A stretch of DNA of 64,000 nt. Source: Iris pallida (lineage: Eukaryota; Streptophyta; Magnoliopsida; Asparagales; Iridaceae). Positions 1 to 10,507 of the stretch are shown piece after piece. Location: assembly GCA_029216955.1 (NCBI GenBank), contig JANAVB010005597.1:43536535-43600534 (forward strand). The letters run 5' to 3'. The notes beneath the pieces were generated by a model. The model was not told where the DNA came from. It searched no databases and saw nothing but the letters and a program-made list of their open reading frames with translations. The position numbers were made by a program, and so were the translations under genes. Position 1 is the first letter of the stretch, and each line of letters starts with the position of its first letter.

Positions 1-1490
1 AGTAAGACTTTGTAATGTATGTTGTTGGGTCAGTATTTGGTATATTTATAATCTGAGTTCAATTGGGTAATAATTTCCAAAATAATGCTTTAAGTATTTT
101 TCCAAATATTATATCTTGATTAAGAGAAAAACCTAAATTTCTAATATTATAAATATTTTTCCTTGAAATGATTATTTACCTTAATCATAGTTGTTATTGA
201 TAAATATTATACTCTAGAAATTGTTAAATTTTACTTTAAAACTATTTTGCTGGTATTGACTAAATCTAGGTTATCTTTGCTATAATATCCTCTATAGTAT
301 GTTGGTGGCAAACATTCTGGTATGGTTTCAAACAATAATAGTATTATCTAAATAATATTTTACTAAATTCTTCTAGCTATTCAGGAAAATTAGAGCTAGC
401 TTCTTAATAATAAATGGTGGCTTTATAAGTAATTAGATTATTTTGTTAACCTGAAATAAGCTGGTGTAGTATTAGAACTTAACCAACATGTACCTATTAT
501 CAGGTGGACATAGAGATTTCCACATTCATTTTCCCGATCTTTCATAAAATCAGGCAAGTACACTGGCTCGAACTCTTTACTCTGTATTTTCTGTCTTGCT
601 TCATGTTCTCATGTTGACACATTGTACACACGATTGTTCATTGTTCACTGTTCATCGTTCATTGTTCATCGTTTATTGTTCATCGTTCATTGTTCATTGT
701 TCATCGTTCATAGTTCATTGTTCTTACTTGTACATTGGGGTGGGAAAGTACTACAGATATGTGACCAATCCTATTTTAGTTAGGCATTGACTAATAGCTT
801 AGGTCTCACACCGTGCACGTGAGACTCTAAGCCGTACCATTGTTCATTGTTCACTGTTTACTGTTCACTGTTTACCCAGCCGGTCACATATTCTGATAGT
901 TATTTCAAATGCATGTTACACTGATAGATTAGTTTCATTGTTTCTGGATCTGGTACTATAGTTTCATTGTTATTCATATACCACCGTTTCATATTTCTGT
1001 CTTGTACCATAGTTCATATCGTGATTCTTTTTCATGCACTTCAGTTTACATTGTTTAGAGTTTCTTGTCGGGGTTGTACTTTGCTCTTTTCCTGACAGGA
1101 TCGTTGCAGGTTTACTTGGGGATGTTGTATCTTCTTCATGGGCCAGAGCCCGAAGCCAGGATAGAGTTGTACCTCAGGATGGACTTAGAATTTCAGAGTT
1201 ATAGTTAGGTCTTTTCTTAGATTTATTTTTAGAGGATTTCATCATGTATTGTATTGAGGATTTCAGGATTGTATAATTTTATTCATGTTACCGGATTTGT
1301 CTCCGAATGATATTGTATAATTAACTTGTGGATTGTGGTGATTCTGGGGACATGTATAGCAGCTGTGGTGATTTATATTTCTTGTATCTTGGAGTTTTCC
1401 TTACTATTGTACAGCTTACTTCGTCGTGTCCATCGACGAAGGTTGGGCATGTCCGACTCGTATCCGATTATTCGGGAGCGGGTCGTGACA
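1..1490 (+). mobile_element. Tail of a Tekay-like Ty3/gypsy LTR, cut by the window edge
   Basis: The stretch ends at 1490 with GGAGCGGGTCGTGACA. That matches in form the LTR ends of the other gypsy elements here (GCGGGTCGTGACA in A and G). The preceding GTATCCGA block also resembles the tail of element G's LTR. No primer-binding site follows, so this is a 3' LTR or a solo LTR. AGAAC (1491-1495) could be the target duplication, but the left end is outside the window. No coding sequence is recognised. Confidence 0.6.
632..730. repeat. GTTCAYY heptamer minisatellite
   Basis: About a dozen head-to-tail 7-mers of the form GTTCATT, GTTCATC or GTTTATT. A smaller cluster of the same unit lies at 838-872. 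The short reading frame across it is a by-product of the repeat. It lies inside the LTR-like sequence. Confidence 0.75.
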
Positions 1491-1645
1491 AGAACTATAA
1501 GGATATATCTTTTCACAATATGTCACCTCCTCAAAGACCCGTAATGTGACAACCATGTCACCCTCTCAGTCATATTCCTGAGCTACGATGCAGCTGCAGG
1601 CATTTAACATATCACAGTTTATAAAAATAACTAATAAATCTCTAT

Positions 1646-1913
1646 CCTAACTAATAAATTAATATCCTACTTTAACATCTAATAACTCTCATATTCCTGC
1701 AGCTACGATGCAGTTGCAGGCAGTTCCTTCTAACATAAACTAATATCCTAATCTAAACTAACCCTTTAACTGAAACTAATATCTAAACAATGCTAATCAT
1801 GAACTGTACACTACTATCTAACATTCACATGAACTATCTATCTCAAACTCTCTATCATAACTAATAAATTAATATCCTACTTTAACATCTAATAACTCTC
1901 ATATTCCTGCAAC
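1646..1913. repeat. Direct repeat of about 55 bp, period about 213 bp
   Basis: A block including AATTAATATCCTACTTTAAC and TCTCATATTCCTGCA occurs at 1646-1701 and again at 1858-1913. Partial copies of the CCTGCAGCTACGATGCAG segment lie around 1575 and 1695. It lies inside the CACTA fragment. Confidence 0.7.
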
Positions 1914-2438
1914 TAAAAGGCAAAACCATGGTATATACATGGTTTAAAGTATCGGCCGATACCGATCCGATACGGCCGATACCGATACGGTTTGGCATGT
2001 TCCGATTCGATACCGACCGATACCAAATATTGACCGATACCGACATTGGAGGTCTTTGTTCCGGTCAATTCGGCAAAACCAATCAGTAAGGGTGACTAGT
2101 ATTTCATATAATTTCAAAACTACTAAGAAATAACGCTGAAATACTTAAAATTATGTAGATATGTGTGTGTATGTAAGTGTGTGAGTATATATATACATGT
2201 ATATATGTAGATATGTGTATTTATATATATAGGTATATATGTATGTATTTTGTGTGTGTGTGTCCTGTGTCCTGTGTCCTGTGTCACAGAGTCGTGTCCG
2301 AAATAGGGTTAGGGTCCTGTCCCCTCCCCCTCCCCCTGCCCCCTCCCCCTTATAGGGTATCCTATTACCATAGACTAATCTAGGACACTCTTAAGATACT
2401 AGGATATCTAACTATCCTAGGATACCAAATTCTAGCCA

Positions 2439-2820
2439 AGATACTAACTTAGGGTACTAACTTCTAGCCCATATCCTAATATCCTAGGCTATAACCAAGG
2501 GGAAACATATATAGGTTAAGATATTTACATATACTATATCCTAGGCTATAACCAAGATACTAACTTAGGGTACTAACTTCTAGCCCATATCCTAATATCC
2601 TAGGCTATAACCAAGGGGACGCATATATAGGTTAAGATATTTACATATACTATATCCTAGGCTATAACCAAGATACTAACTTAGGGTACTAACTTCTAGC
2701 CCATATCCTAATATCCTAGGCTATAACCAAGGGGACACATATATAGGTTAAGATATTTACATATCCTAATATCCTAGGCTATAACACAGGGGACACATAT
2801 ATAGGTTAAGATATTCACAC
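2439..2820. repeat. 116-bp tandem repeat, about three copies
   Basis: Units start with AGATACTAACTTAGGG at about 2439, 2555 and 2671, giving a period of 116 bp. Each carries TCCTAGGCTATAACCAAGG and ATATATAGGTTAAGATATTT. A shortened copy follows at 2761-2820. Copies differ by only a few bases, so the array expanded recently. Confidence 0.85.
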
Positions 2821-2825
2821 AACTA

Positions 2826-2826
<1 letters not shown>

Positions 2827-2881
<55 letters not shown>
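2827..2881. repeat. (TA)n microsatellite
   Basis: Uninterrupted TA dinucleotides directly after the 116-bp tandem repeats. Other long TA runs lie at 6262-6291, 6402-6434, 8911-8988, 30068-30141, 44641-44697, 47208-47287 and 47309-47349. Confidence 0.95.
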
Positions 2882-2883
<2 letters not shown>

Positions 2884-3345
2884 TGAAGATATTTACATAT
2901 ACTAGGCTATAACCAAGGGGACACAATATATACATTCAACAAGTTATGCATTTATATACTAGAGAGATAGAGAGTGTATAGTGTCAAGTGTGCATATACA
3001 AGTGTCATGTGTGTACGTGTCTCCCAAACCAAACTCGTGTCCAAATACTCAACACAATGTGTCCAAAAACAAACCAAACTCAACACATCCAAAACTGGAC
3101 ACGAATCCAAGGGCACGAGTCTTTGGGGACACGAATCCAATGGGCACGAGCCTTTGGGGACACGATGTGTGTCCGTGTGTGTCCGTGGGAGAGGAGGAGA
3201 AGGAGGGAGAGGAGTTAGGTTAGGGTTTACCTGAGGAAGAGGAGGAGGAGCTCGAGGAGGAGGAGCTCGCTGGAGGGGGAGGGAGTCGCCGGGGGGAGGG
3301 GGTCGCTGGGGGTGGGAAGGCACTGACAGAGGGGGAGGGAGTCGC

Positions 3346-3380
3346 GGGGGGGGGGGGGGGGGGGGGGGGGGGTGGGGGGG
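3346..3380. repeat. Poly-G tract (27 G, T, 7 G)
   Basis: A run of 27 G, one T and 7 more G inside GA/GC-rich DNA of the CACTA fragment. On the minus strand it gives a poly-proline frame, which is not convincing as a protein. The run length is prone to sequencing error. Confidence 0.8.
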
Positions 3381-3678
3381 AATTAGAATTTTCGAGCGAG
3401 AGTGAGGGGGGAAAGAACGAAACGGTGTGCCCTAAGTAAAAAAAATTAGCGACGTCAAGTGTTGCAGTTGCTAAATGTCTCAAAATTGGCAACATATGCT
3501 AATAATATGTCGCTGAACGTCGCTATTCAGCGACGTAGTAAACTCCTGTCGCAGAACGTCGCTAGGCAGCGACGTTTTGCGACGTGTATATAAAGCTGTC
3601 GCTATATTTCATAACTAGCGACGTCATTTTTCTTGCCGTCGCTAAATTACGTCGCTATTAGATGATATTTTAGTAGTG

Positions 3679-4328
3679 AGAATAGGAGGGACTTATATGG
3701 GAAAGCTATTCCCATTGACTTGGGAAAGCTATTCCCAAGTCCCCCCTGGGAATAGATTTGCTTTCCTATGAATGATATTTGACTATTTTGTTTGGATGGT
3801 TATATCCTCTCTTTATTTTTAAATTTTTAACTTCTATCCCAAACATGTGAATCATCATGAAATTAATGAAAGGGTATTAAAGGAAAATGAAATAAATTAA
3901 GATTCCTATCCCTTTGTAAACCAAACATGGAGATGAAAATTTTAAAAATTTTGAACTACCTATTCCCAACCTAACCAAACATGAGAATGAGAATGTTGAA
4001 TTAAACTCTATTCCTAGGAATACAAAAACTTGATCCAAACGAGCCCTTAGACTAATTGTTAAATTATCAAAGTTGACCTTTAAAACAATACATACAATCG
4101 TTGTCGTCAAAATATACACAAAAAATGCACATCTTTAATCACAAAATATGTATAAAATTGAGGTTATTTATAAAATTTCGTAAGTCTTATTCGATTTTTG
4201 TGCGGATAGAAACCGTAACCGTAACCCAAACCGAATAATTTTTTTTAGTACTTTTAAAATAGAAATGGACCCGAAATTTTTTTCCAGAACGAACCGGTTC
4301 TCGGTCCAAATATCTGCCATTAGACTTC
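3679..4328. other. AT-rich intergenic DNA with possible MITE remains
   Basis: No gene is seen. Stretches such as CCAAACGAGCCCTTAG (about 4033-4048), GTTTGGATGG (about 3800) and ACCAAACATG resemble termini of common plant MITEs. No complete inverted-repeat pair with target duplication could be assigned. Confidence 0.4.
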
Positions 4329-6172
4329 CGTTTGGTTTGCAGGATTGGACAATGTAATGTAATCATTAAGTTGTCAATCTAACTCGGGTGTTTGGTTGAA
4401 AAAAAAAATTAGATGTAATGTAATCGCGATTACAAGTTTGATTACATTATATCAGTTTCTTCTCAACTCAATTACATCATAAAACCTATGTAATCGCAAT
4501 TACATTACAACTTAAGCAGAAGGTTAGTATGCTATAATTTGGTCTTTTTGTTCGTTTTTGGTCATTTTTTGTTATTTTGTTTATTTTTTGTCGTTTTTTT
4601 GTCATTTTTGTTCGTTTTTTGTTGTTTTTATTTTTTTTTGTCCGTTTTTTGTCGTTTTTGTTCGTTTTTTGTCGTTTTTTGTTCGTTTTTTGTCGTTTTT
4701 GTTCGTTTTTTGCCTCTCTTTTTTTGGTTGTTTTTTGTGTTTTTGTTTGTTTTTTGTCATTTTTGTTCGTTTTTGTTTATTTTTTGTCGTTTTTGCTCGT
4801 TTTGGGCATTTTTCGATTTTTGGTCATTTTTGCACATTTTGACCATTTTTTTGTCGCTTTTGCACTTTTAAAATCTTTTTTGTCGATTTTGTGTTTGTTT
4901 TTGTCATTTTTGTTCGTTTTTGTTTATTTTTTTGTCGTTTTTGCTCGTTTTGGGCCGTCTTTTTCGATTCTTGGTCGTTTTTGCACATTCTTGGCCATTT
5001 TTTTGTCGCTTTTACACTTTTAAATCTTTTTTGTCGATTTTGTACATTTTTTGTCAGTTTTGCACTTTTTTTATTGGTTTTGCTTTATTTGCACGTCTTT
5101 TACATTTTTGCACGCTTTTTTTTTTATAACATTTTTGGTCAAATTTTTAAGTTTTTTATCGTTTTTTGTCGATTTTGCACATTTTTTACCATTTCTGCAT
5201 GTTATTTATCGATTTTTGTCGATCTTGTACGTTTTGGACCATTTTTCATGTTTTTATCGTCTTTTATCGTTTCCGGTCGATTTTGCACGTTTTTTGTCGC
5301 TTTTTTTAATATCATTTTTTACTTTTTTTTTTTGGGTCTTTTTTTCACTTTTTTTTGTCGTTTATGTTCGTTTTTTTCTTTTTGTTTGTTGTTTTTGTCG
5401 TTTTTGTCGTTTTTGTTTCCTTTTTTGTCGTTTTTGGATTTTTTGTAAGTTTTTAAATCTTTTTGTCGTTTTTTGCTCGTTTTAATTCCCTCTTGTTTTT
5501 TTGTTTTTTTTCGTATTTTCGTTTTTTGTCACTTCTGTTCCTTTTTATCGTTTTTTTATTTTTATTTTTGCTCTTTTGTATCGTTTTTTGTCATTTTTTT
5601 GTCGTTTTTGTTCGTTTTTTTGCCCCTTTTTATTTTTGGTCGTTTTTCGTCTTTTTTTTCTTTAATTTATTGTTGTTTTTTGTCAAATTTTTTTATCATT
5701 ATTGGTCACTTTTTATGGTTTTCACATTTTTGATTTTTTTTGTCGTTTTTCTTTTTATCGCTTTTTCATTTTTGGTTTTTTTTTTCTTCCGTTTTGTTCG
5801 TTTGTCATTTTTTGTATTTTGTATTTTTTATCCTTTTTTTCGTTTTTGGTCTCTTTTTAGGAGAAAACAAACCATTTTCCCCTAATTTATTTATTATTCA
5901 TTTTTATTTTTTTCTTTTTAAATTTTTAAATTTTTTTAGTGGTCCACTTTTTTAATTCTATGTTGTATTTAAAAAAAATTAAATTAGAAACTTAATTACA
6001 TTACATGGTAAACCAAACATATGAATGCAATTGACATTACATATTAAATGGTTTGATTACATGTTTCAACCAAACATAGTAATGTAATTGTAATTTCATT
6101 ACTTTACAAACTCAATTACATTACAAATTCAATTACATTACGATTACGATTACATTACAATGAACCAAACGC
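4329..6172. mobile_element. Inverted-repeat (MITE-like) element enclosing a T-rich array
   Basis: The left end reads CGTTTGGTTTGC followed by AATGTAATGTAATC. The complement of the right end reads GCGTTTGGTTCATTGTAATG and TAATC. Both flanks continue for over 100 bp in TAATGTAAT/ATTACATTA-rich sequence, so the ends are related inverted repeats. No transposase is present. Most of the interior is the low-complexity array at 4536-5875. The superfamily is unassigned because no clear target duplication is visible. Confidence 0.6.
4536..5875. repeat. 1.3-kb T-rich degenerate array (TTTTTGTCGTTTTTGTTCG-like)
   Basis: On the plus strand nearly every 5-9 bases is a T run broken by GTC, GTTC, GCAC or CATTT. 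TTTTTGTCG and TTTTTGTTCG are the commonest words. The complementary strand is strongly A-rich. Frames of 80-185 codons rich in Phe across it are artefacts of composition. It sits centrally between the inverted-repeat ends of the enclosing element. Confidence 0.85.
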
Positions 6173-6255
6173 AACCTTGGTTCCTTCCTGAAGGAATTGT
6201 AGAACGCAAGCACAAGCTGATATCAGACGCCCAAATAACTTCCTCCTTCCCTATC

Positions 6256-6291
<36 letters not shown>

Positions 6292-6293
<2 letters not shown>

Positions 6294-6399
6294 GAACCAG
6301 GTAAATTATTTCTGGAATCGCTCCCACTGGGATTCGAACTCCTGACCATTCGGGCTGCATGCATCTCTCTTAATCACTAGGCTAGAGGTCATCTGCAAC

Positions 6400-6402
<3 letters not shown>
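6292..6402 (-). mobile_element. tRNA-derived SINE
   Basis: Read on the minus strand, an A-box-like TAGCCTAGTGATTAAGAG (6368-6385) is followed about 35 bases later by a B-box-like GAGTTCGAATCCC (about 6331-6343). That is the internal RNA polymerase III promoter of a tRNA-derived SINE. The 3' side runs into an AAAATATAT tail. CCAATATATAT-type sequence flanks both sides and may include the target duplication. There is no acceptor-stem pairing, so it is not a tRNA gene. Confidence 0.75.
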
Positions 6403-6440
<38 letters not shown>

Positions 6441-6539
6441 CAAGTGGGTTTTTGGTCCGACACATGTGCTTTGGTTCAACGATGATGAAAGGACTAAATT
6501 GTCCCTCTCTCTATAAGAGAGGAGGAGGTCCCATGTTGG

Positions 6540-7330
6540 GTGCGAAGCAACTGGTTGTTCCAACGGCACCCCCGCCTCCGGCTCCTCTTGCACCGCCCCT
6601 CCCTTCGCCGCCTCCGCTCCATTCTCGTCCACGCCGTCGTCGCCGGCCTCTTCCGCAACCCCTTCGTCACAAGCAGCCTCCTCCACCGCGCCGCCGACGC
6701 CGACCCTTCCTTCGTCGCCTCCCTCTTCTCTGCCATGACCAACCCCAACCCCTTCTCCTTCAACACCGCCATCGCCATCTCCGCCCACCCACTCTCCATC
6801 TACTCCCCAAATGCTCCGCCGCCGCGTCCCTCCCGACTCCCACACCTTTTCTTCCTTGCTCAACACCACCACCGTCGCCGTCGCCACCAGGTCGCTCCAC
6901 GCACACGCCCTCCTTCTCGGATTCCGGCTCGACCCCTTCGTGCAGACCGTCCTGCTCACCGCCTACTCCCGACGCGGCTCCGCCGACCATGTCCTGCGGG
7001 TGTTCGACGGAATGCCGCACATGGACGTCGTCTCCTGGACCGCCGCCGTCTCGAGCCTCGCCACCCTCGGACGCCCCGCGACGGCCCTACGCGTCTTCGC
7101 CTCCATGAGGTCCCATGCCACCCCGAACGCGGCCACCGTGGTCTTTGTCGTGTCCGCCTCCGTGGGGCTCGGGTCCCTGGCGCTGGCCCGATGCCTGCAC
7201 GCCTACGTCGAGAAGGCCGGGTTCGAAGGCCGCGTCTCTGTCTGGAACTTCCTGGCGCTGGCCCGGTACCTGCATGCGTACATCGAGAATGCCGGATTCG
7301 TGTCCGTGCCATTATGGCACGGGTTATCCA
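6540..7330 (+). pseudogene. N-terminal fragment of a PPR protein gene, frameshifted and truncated
   Basis: GC-rich coding sequence unlike its AT-rich surroundings. The first frame (6540-6808) has PPR-like residues such as VAGLFRNPFVTSSLL and NPFSFNTAIA. The homology then moves one frame over (from about 6811) with DSHTFSSLLN, LDPFVQTVLLTAYSRRG, RVFDGMP and DVVSWTAAVSSLA, the hallmark pattern of plant organellar PLS-class PPR proteins. The shift falls in a C run near 6806, consistent with a one-base indel. No ATG fits the first frame. About 25 codons are duplicated in frame (7176-7227 and 7251-7302). Homology stops near 7305, far short of the several hundred residues usual for the family. PPR proteins bind organelle RNA; this copy cannot encode a full one. 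Confidence 0.75.
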
Positions 7331-7968
7331 CTAATATATTTATATATGTTCAGTTTAAGACCCACGGACGGTGGGCTCCATTTGACCCAAACTTCCACTA
7401 CTGTCTCTCAGATGGGGTGGCTAATCTGAAGAGCATTAAAGATATTCTCTTCCTGTACATAAAGATCATCGAAAGGGTTGAATGGCCTCAAGGAGAACTG
7501 AAGACCAAGAAGTGAAACGACAAACGATATCTCGGGGATTAAGCACAACATTTTCATGAATGATATGATTACGCTGTTTCCATATTTCCCGGAGGCTCCT
7601 CGAGAAAATAATGTTCTTGCAAACAACATGTCAAACAGATGGCCGCCTCCTGAAGCTATACTTCTGCCAATTGGTTGAGGAAAAAACACGAAGGATTGAG
7701 CTGCAATAATCTAGCAAAGTACGACCAAGTTTCTCTAGCGATCCCATTGAGGACAAAAAGGTGGTCTGCATTCTCTGGCTCATGCACTTTACTACATCTG
7801 TATTTTAAAGCTAAAACGAACACATTGGCTGAGGGATCACATTTAGACTAAGACAAGAGAAATGCCCCCACTCTGAGGGTGGGGGAAGTACATATTCTAG
7901 TAAATTTCACTCCACACTGTATTGATTCCAATACGAGGAGGTAAAAAATTCACCGCTCTAGGTGATCA
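7331..7968. other. Intergenic DNA, no gene recognised
   Basis: The frame open from the PPR fragment runs on to 7515 but loses PPR features after about 7305. The rest shows only short frames. No element borders are visible. Confidence 0.5.
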
Positions 7969-8348
7969 GGGTCCCAAACATTGTTAGCAATTCGGCAAAC
8001 GGAAAAAATTCGGGACGGCAAAAGTACGAGTATAAATCGGCTCAGTGCAAATAAAATACGTTCAAAAATTCGGTCAAATGTTCGAAAAATAAAAATATTG
8101 AGGTTAGAAACTTTACATTCTTAAATATGTTGTCAAATTTGGTTAATTAAACAGGTTCCTAGCATATTTATTGTACCAAATTTGTCAATAATTTATACAG
8201 AATATGTCTAAAATTTCGCATGCTTAAAATTTATGTATTGATTTGGATCTGTCAAAAGTACGCAAGTATTATACGTTTATGAAAGATAAGAAAAAATTCG
8301 CATATAATACGAGTTTTATTCGGGTGATTGCTAACAAGGGTCCCAAAC
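7969..8348. mobile_element. MULE-type MITE (358 bp) with 11-bp target duplications
   Basis: GGGTCCCAAAC occurs at 7969-7979 and again at 8338-8348. Between them the element starts ATTGTTAGCAATTCGGC and ends CGGGTGATTGCTAACAA, so the inverted repeats share TTGTTAGCAAT. Duplications of 9-11 bp are characteristic of Mutator-like elements. It contains no coding sequence and is AT-rich. Confidence 0.85.
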
Positions 8349-8903
8349 CAGCCGATCTGCCTCACTAGTGAGCTCCAAACCTAAGAATAATGAATATCCA
8401 ACACGTACTAATTCCCCAGGGACGCCAAAACTGGCAGATCGACGGGATAAACTGGATGTAGTTAGGTTTGTGTAAGAAACAGCCGCACCTAGAGTTTTCT
8501 ATAAGTTGAATGTTTTCTAAACAATTTCTGCTATGGTCTTAAGTACCACATAATTTTCAAATTTCAAAATATTTTACTTCCTGCAGCCATTAAAGAGTAT
8601 ATTTCTTCAAGCAGCAAGCTCATGATGTTTCAGTGCAACAAGGTGCATGATTATTCTTGGAGCTTCAATATGTCTCAAGATTGAGCCGTCTAAGTCGTAT
8701 GTATATTATGGACCATTTTATTTTATTTTTAGAAATTACGGAAGATAAAAATTTAAACTTTCTTCTTCTTTTTCGCACAACCGATTACCCTCTTTTTTAT
8801 TTTTCTTCCACATAACCGAACACCCTCTCTTTTATTCACATATATCTATAACAAATTATAACTAAATTTAAATTAAACTTAAATTATTTTTTTATGAATC
8901 TAA

Positions 8904-8993
<90 letters not shown>

Positions 8994-9177
8994 AAATTAT
9001 ATTTAAATATTTAAATTTAAATATTTAAATTATATTTTGATAAATTAGGAAAAAAAATATTTTACGTGCATCACATGTGCTTTTACTAGTACATGATAAT
9101 GTGTACACACATATGCCAGCAGGTGGTGGCACTTAAGGTCTTGGGTCGAGCCCAGGCTTAAAAGAAGGGGTTGGAAT
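8349..9177. other. AT-rich intergenic DNA with a (TA)n tract
   Basis: No reading frame or element border is seen. Positions 8911-8988 are a long TA dinucleotide run. AAATATTTAAAT-type sequence follows. Confidence 0.6.
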
Positions 9178-9313
9178 TAGGACTGAAAATCGAACGAACG
9201 AGCTCGAACAAAGAGTGTTCAAGCTTGGTTTGACTTAACTATCGAACGAGTTTGATTCGAGCCAAACTTGGACCGAGCCGAATGTGAACGATTTGAATCG
9301 TTTTATAGCCTAG
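9178..9313. mobile_element. hAT-like MITE, TAGGACTG family
   Basis: It starts TAGGACTGAAAATCGAACG and ends GAATCGTTTTATAGCCTA, with interior GAGCTCGAAC, GAGTTTGATTCGAGCC and similar words. This is the layout of the widespread plant MITEs whose ends read TAGGGCTGTAAACGAGC. A related partial copy with the end CGTTTTACAGTCCTA lies at 39807-39892. Confidence 0.55.
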
Positions 9314-9335
9314 TAATGAATATTTATAGGACATT

Positions 9336-9845
9336 CACTACCAGAATAAGGCACTTTAGCGATGCCTAAAGACGTCGCTAAACCATTGTAGCGACGTATT
9401 TAGCGACGTCTTCCTCTTGTCGCAGAAACCTTAGTCGCTGTTTGGAAAGACGTCGCTGATCGTCGCCAACACCGACGTTTACCGACGCAAAGATACGTCG
9501 GTAATATACCGACGTTTACCGTCGTTTCGTCGATGAACTGGCGACGTTTATGATGTCGCTATACGTCGGTATTCCCTGGAAAAATTACCGACATTTTCTG
9601 ATGTCGTTATGCGTCGGTATATAGTACCGACGTTTTGTGATGTCGCTGTACGTCGGTATATCCTGGTAAAATGAGGTAAAATCCTGGGATATTTAGCGAC
9701 GTCTACCGACGTTTACCGACGCATACCGACGAAAATGACGTCGCTATACGTCGGTAAACTGGCAATATATGCCATTTTAGCGACGTCTACCGACGCAATG
9801 TGCCGTCGGAAAGCGTCGGTGAACGTCGGTAGACGTCGCTAAATT
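9336..9845. repeat. CACTA terminal and subterminal repeat block
   Basis: The TIR CACTACCAGAATAAGG is followed by dozens of GACGTCGCTA, ACGTCGGTA and ACCGACGTTTACCGACG units in both orientations. In En/Spm elements, subterminal repeats bind the element-encoded TnpA protein. The sequence is extremely CpG-rich for this region. Confidence 0.9.
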
Positions 9846-10187
9846 TAAAATAAAAATAAAAATAAATAAATTGCAGTATGCAGTTTTCTCCACAGAATTA
9901 TTTTCTCCCTGCAGTTTAATCTGAAACACAATACACAAGCAAATTTTATCCCTGGGTTCGCCGACCCCTTCGGTGGAACACTCAACACCGGTAAATTAAC
10001 ATCCAAATGAAACGAATAACATAAAATAACCATAGTCCACACAACATATATAAACCAATATCCAAATTGTCATGGGTCTACACAACCAATAACCAATGTA
10101 TCTATGTAACCAACAAACAAGTGTCACAAACAAATACAAAGAAAAAACAAGTACTGAAACACTCAATACAAACAATCCTAACTCGGA

Positions 10188-10507
10188 CTACTGGGAATCT
10201 GGAGCAGTAGGGGGCGCGCCGCGATGAAGGGATAAGAAAAGCTCATAGTCCTCCTGTGAAATCGACACAGATGAAGAAGGTAGTGACGTCGGTGGAGTCG
10301 GTGTCGATGAAGAAGGCAGTGGCGCCGGCGGAGTCGACGACGATGAAGGCGCACCCGGAGGACGATAACGTTCCAATGTTGCAAATCGCTCGTGGTATGA
10401 ATCCATGGTAGATAACATTCTACCACTGCTATCAGCCACCGAATCCTGCACCAATTTCAGCCTCTCGCCCATGGTCATCTGTGATTCCTGCAGATCCGAT
10501 ACGCTGG
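10188..10507 (-). pseudogene. C-terminal part of the CACTA Transposase_24-like gene
   Basis: On the minus strand this continues the reading frame that stops at element E's other border (28528). The GCTGG target duplication is present on both sides. It encodes a heptad-like helical segment (MGERLKLVQDSV) and a Pro/Ser-rich tail with repeats of PSSS and TPP, ending at a stop at 10188. Together with 28528-28962 it forms one 750-bp exon that is open throughout, so the gene was uninterrupted when E inserted. Confidence 0.7.

Larger units (their letters stand above)
1491..3678 (-). mobile_element. CACTA (En/Spm-like) transposon, one end preserved
   Basis: The right border at 3678 reads TTTTAGTAGTG, the complement of a CACTACTAAAA terminus. 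Inside it (3450-3670) are many copies of GTCGCTA and GACGT motifs in both orientations, the subterminal repeat pattern typical of CACTA elements. On the minus strand a Pro/Ser-rich stretch (3220-3330) ends at CTCAG|GTAAACCC, a good splice donor. The larger CACTA element at 30450 has the same GTAAACCCTAACC donor context. The other terminus is not seen; the LTR at 1-1490 abuts the element. No transposase is visible, so this is a non-autonomous or truncated copy. Confidence 0.65.

Noticed and set aside
1809..1822. CACTACTATCTAAC as the missing left end of the first CACTA
   Set aside because: The flanking triplet does not match the right flank and no subterminal repeats follow it.
3220..3495. Pro/Ser-rich 91-codon minus-strand ORF across the G tract
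   Set aside because: Composition comes from poly-G/GGA repeats; at most part of a CACTA first exon.
4539..5885. Several Phe-rich open frames of 80-185 codons in the T-rich array
   Set aside because: Overlapping frames on one strand with only F, L, V, S and C follow from the T-run composition. No domain, no start context.
6331..6385. A possible tRNA gene at the A-box and B-box
   Set aside because: No paired acceptor stem or mature length; an A/T-rich tail and flanking repeats indicate a SINE.
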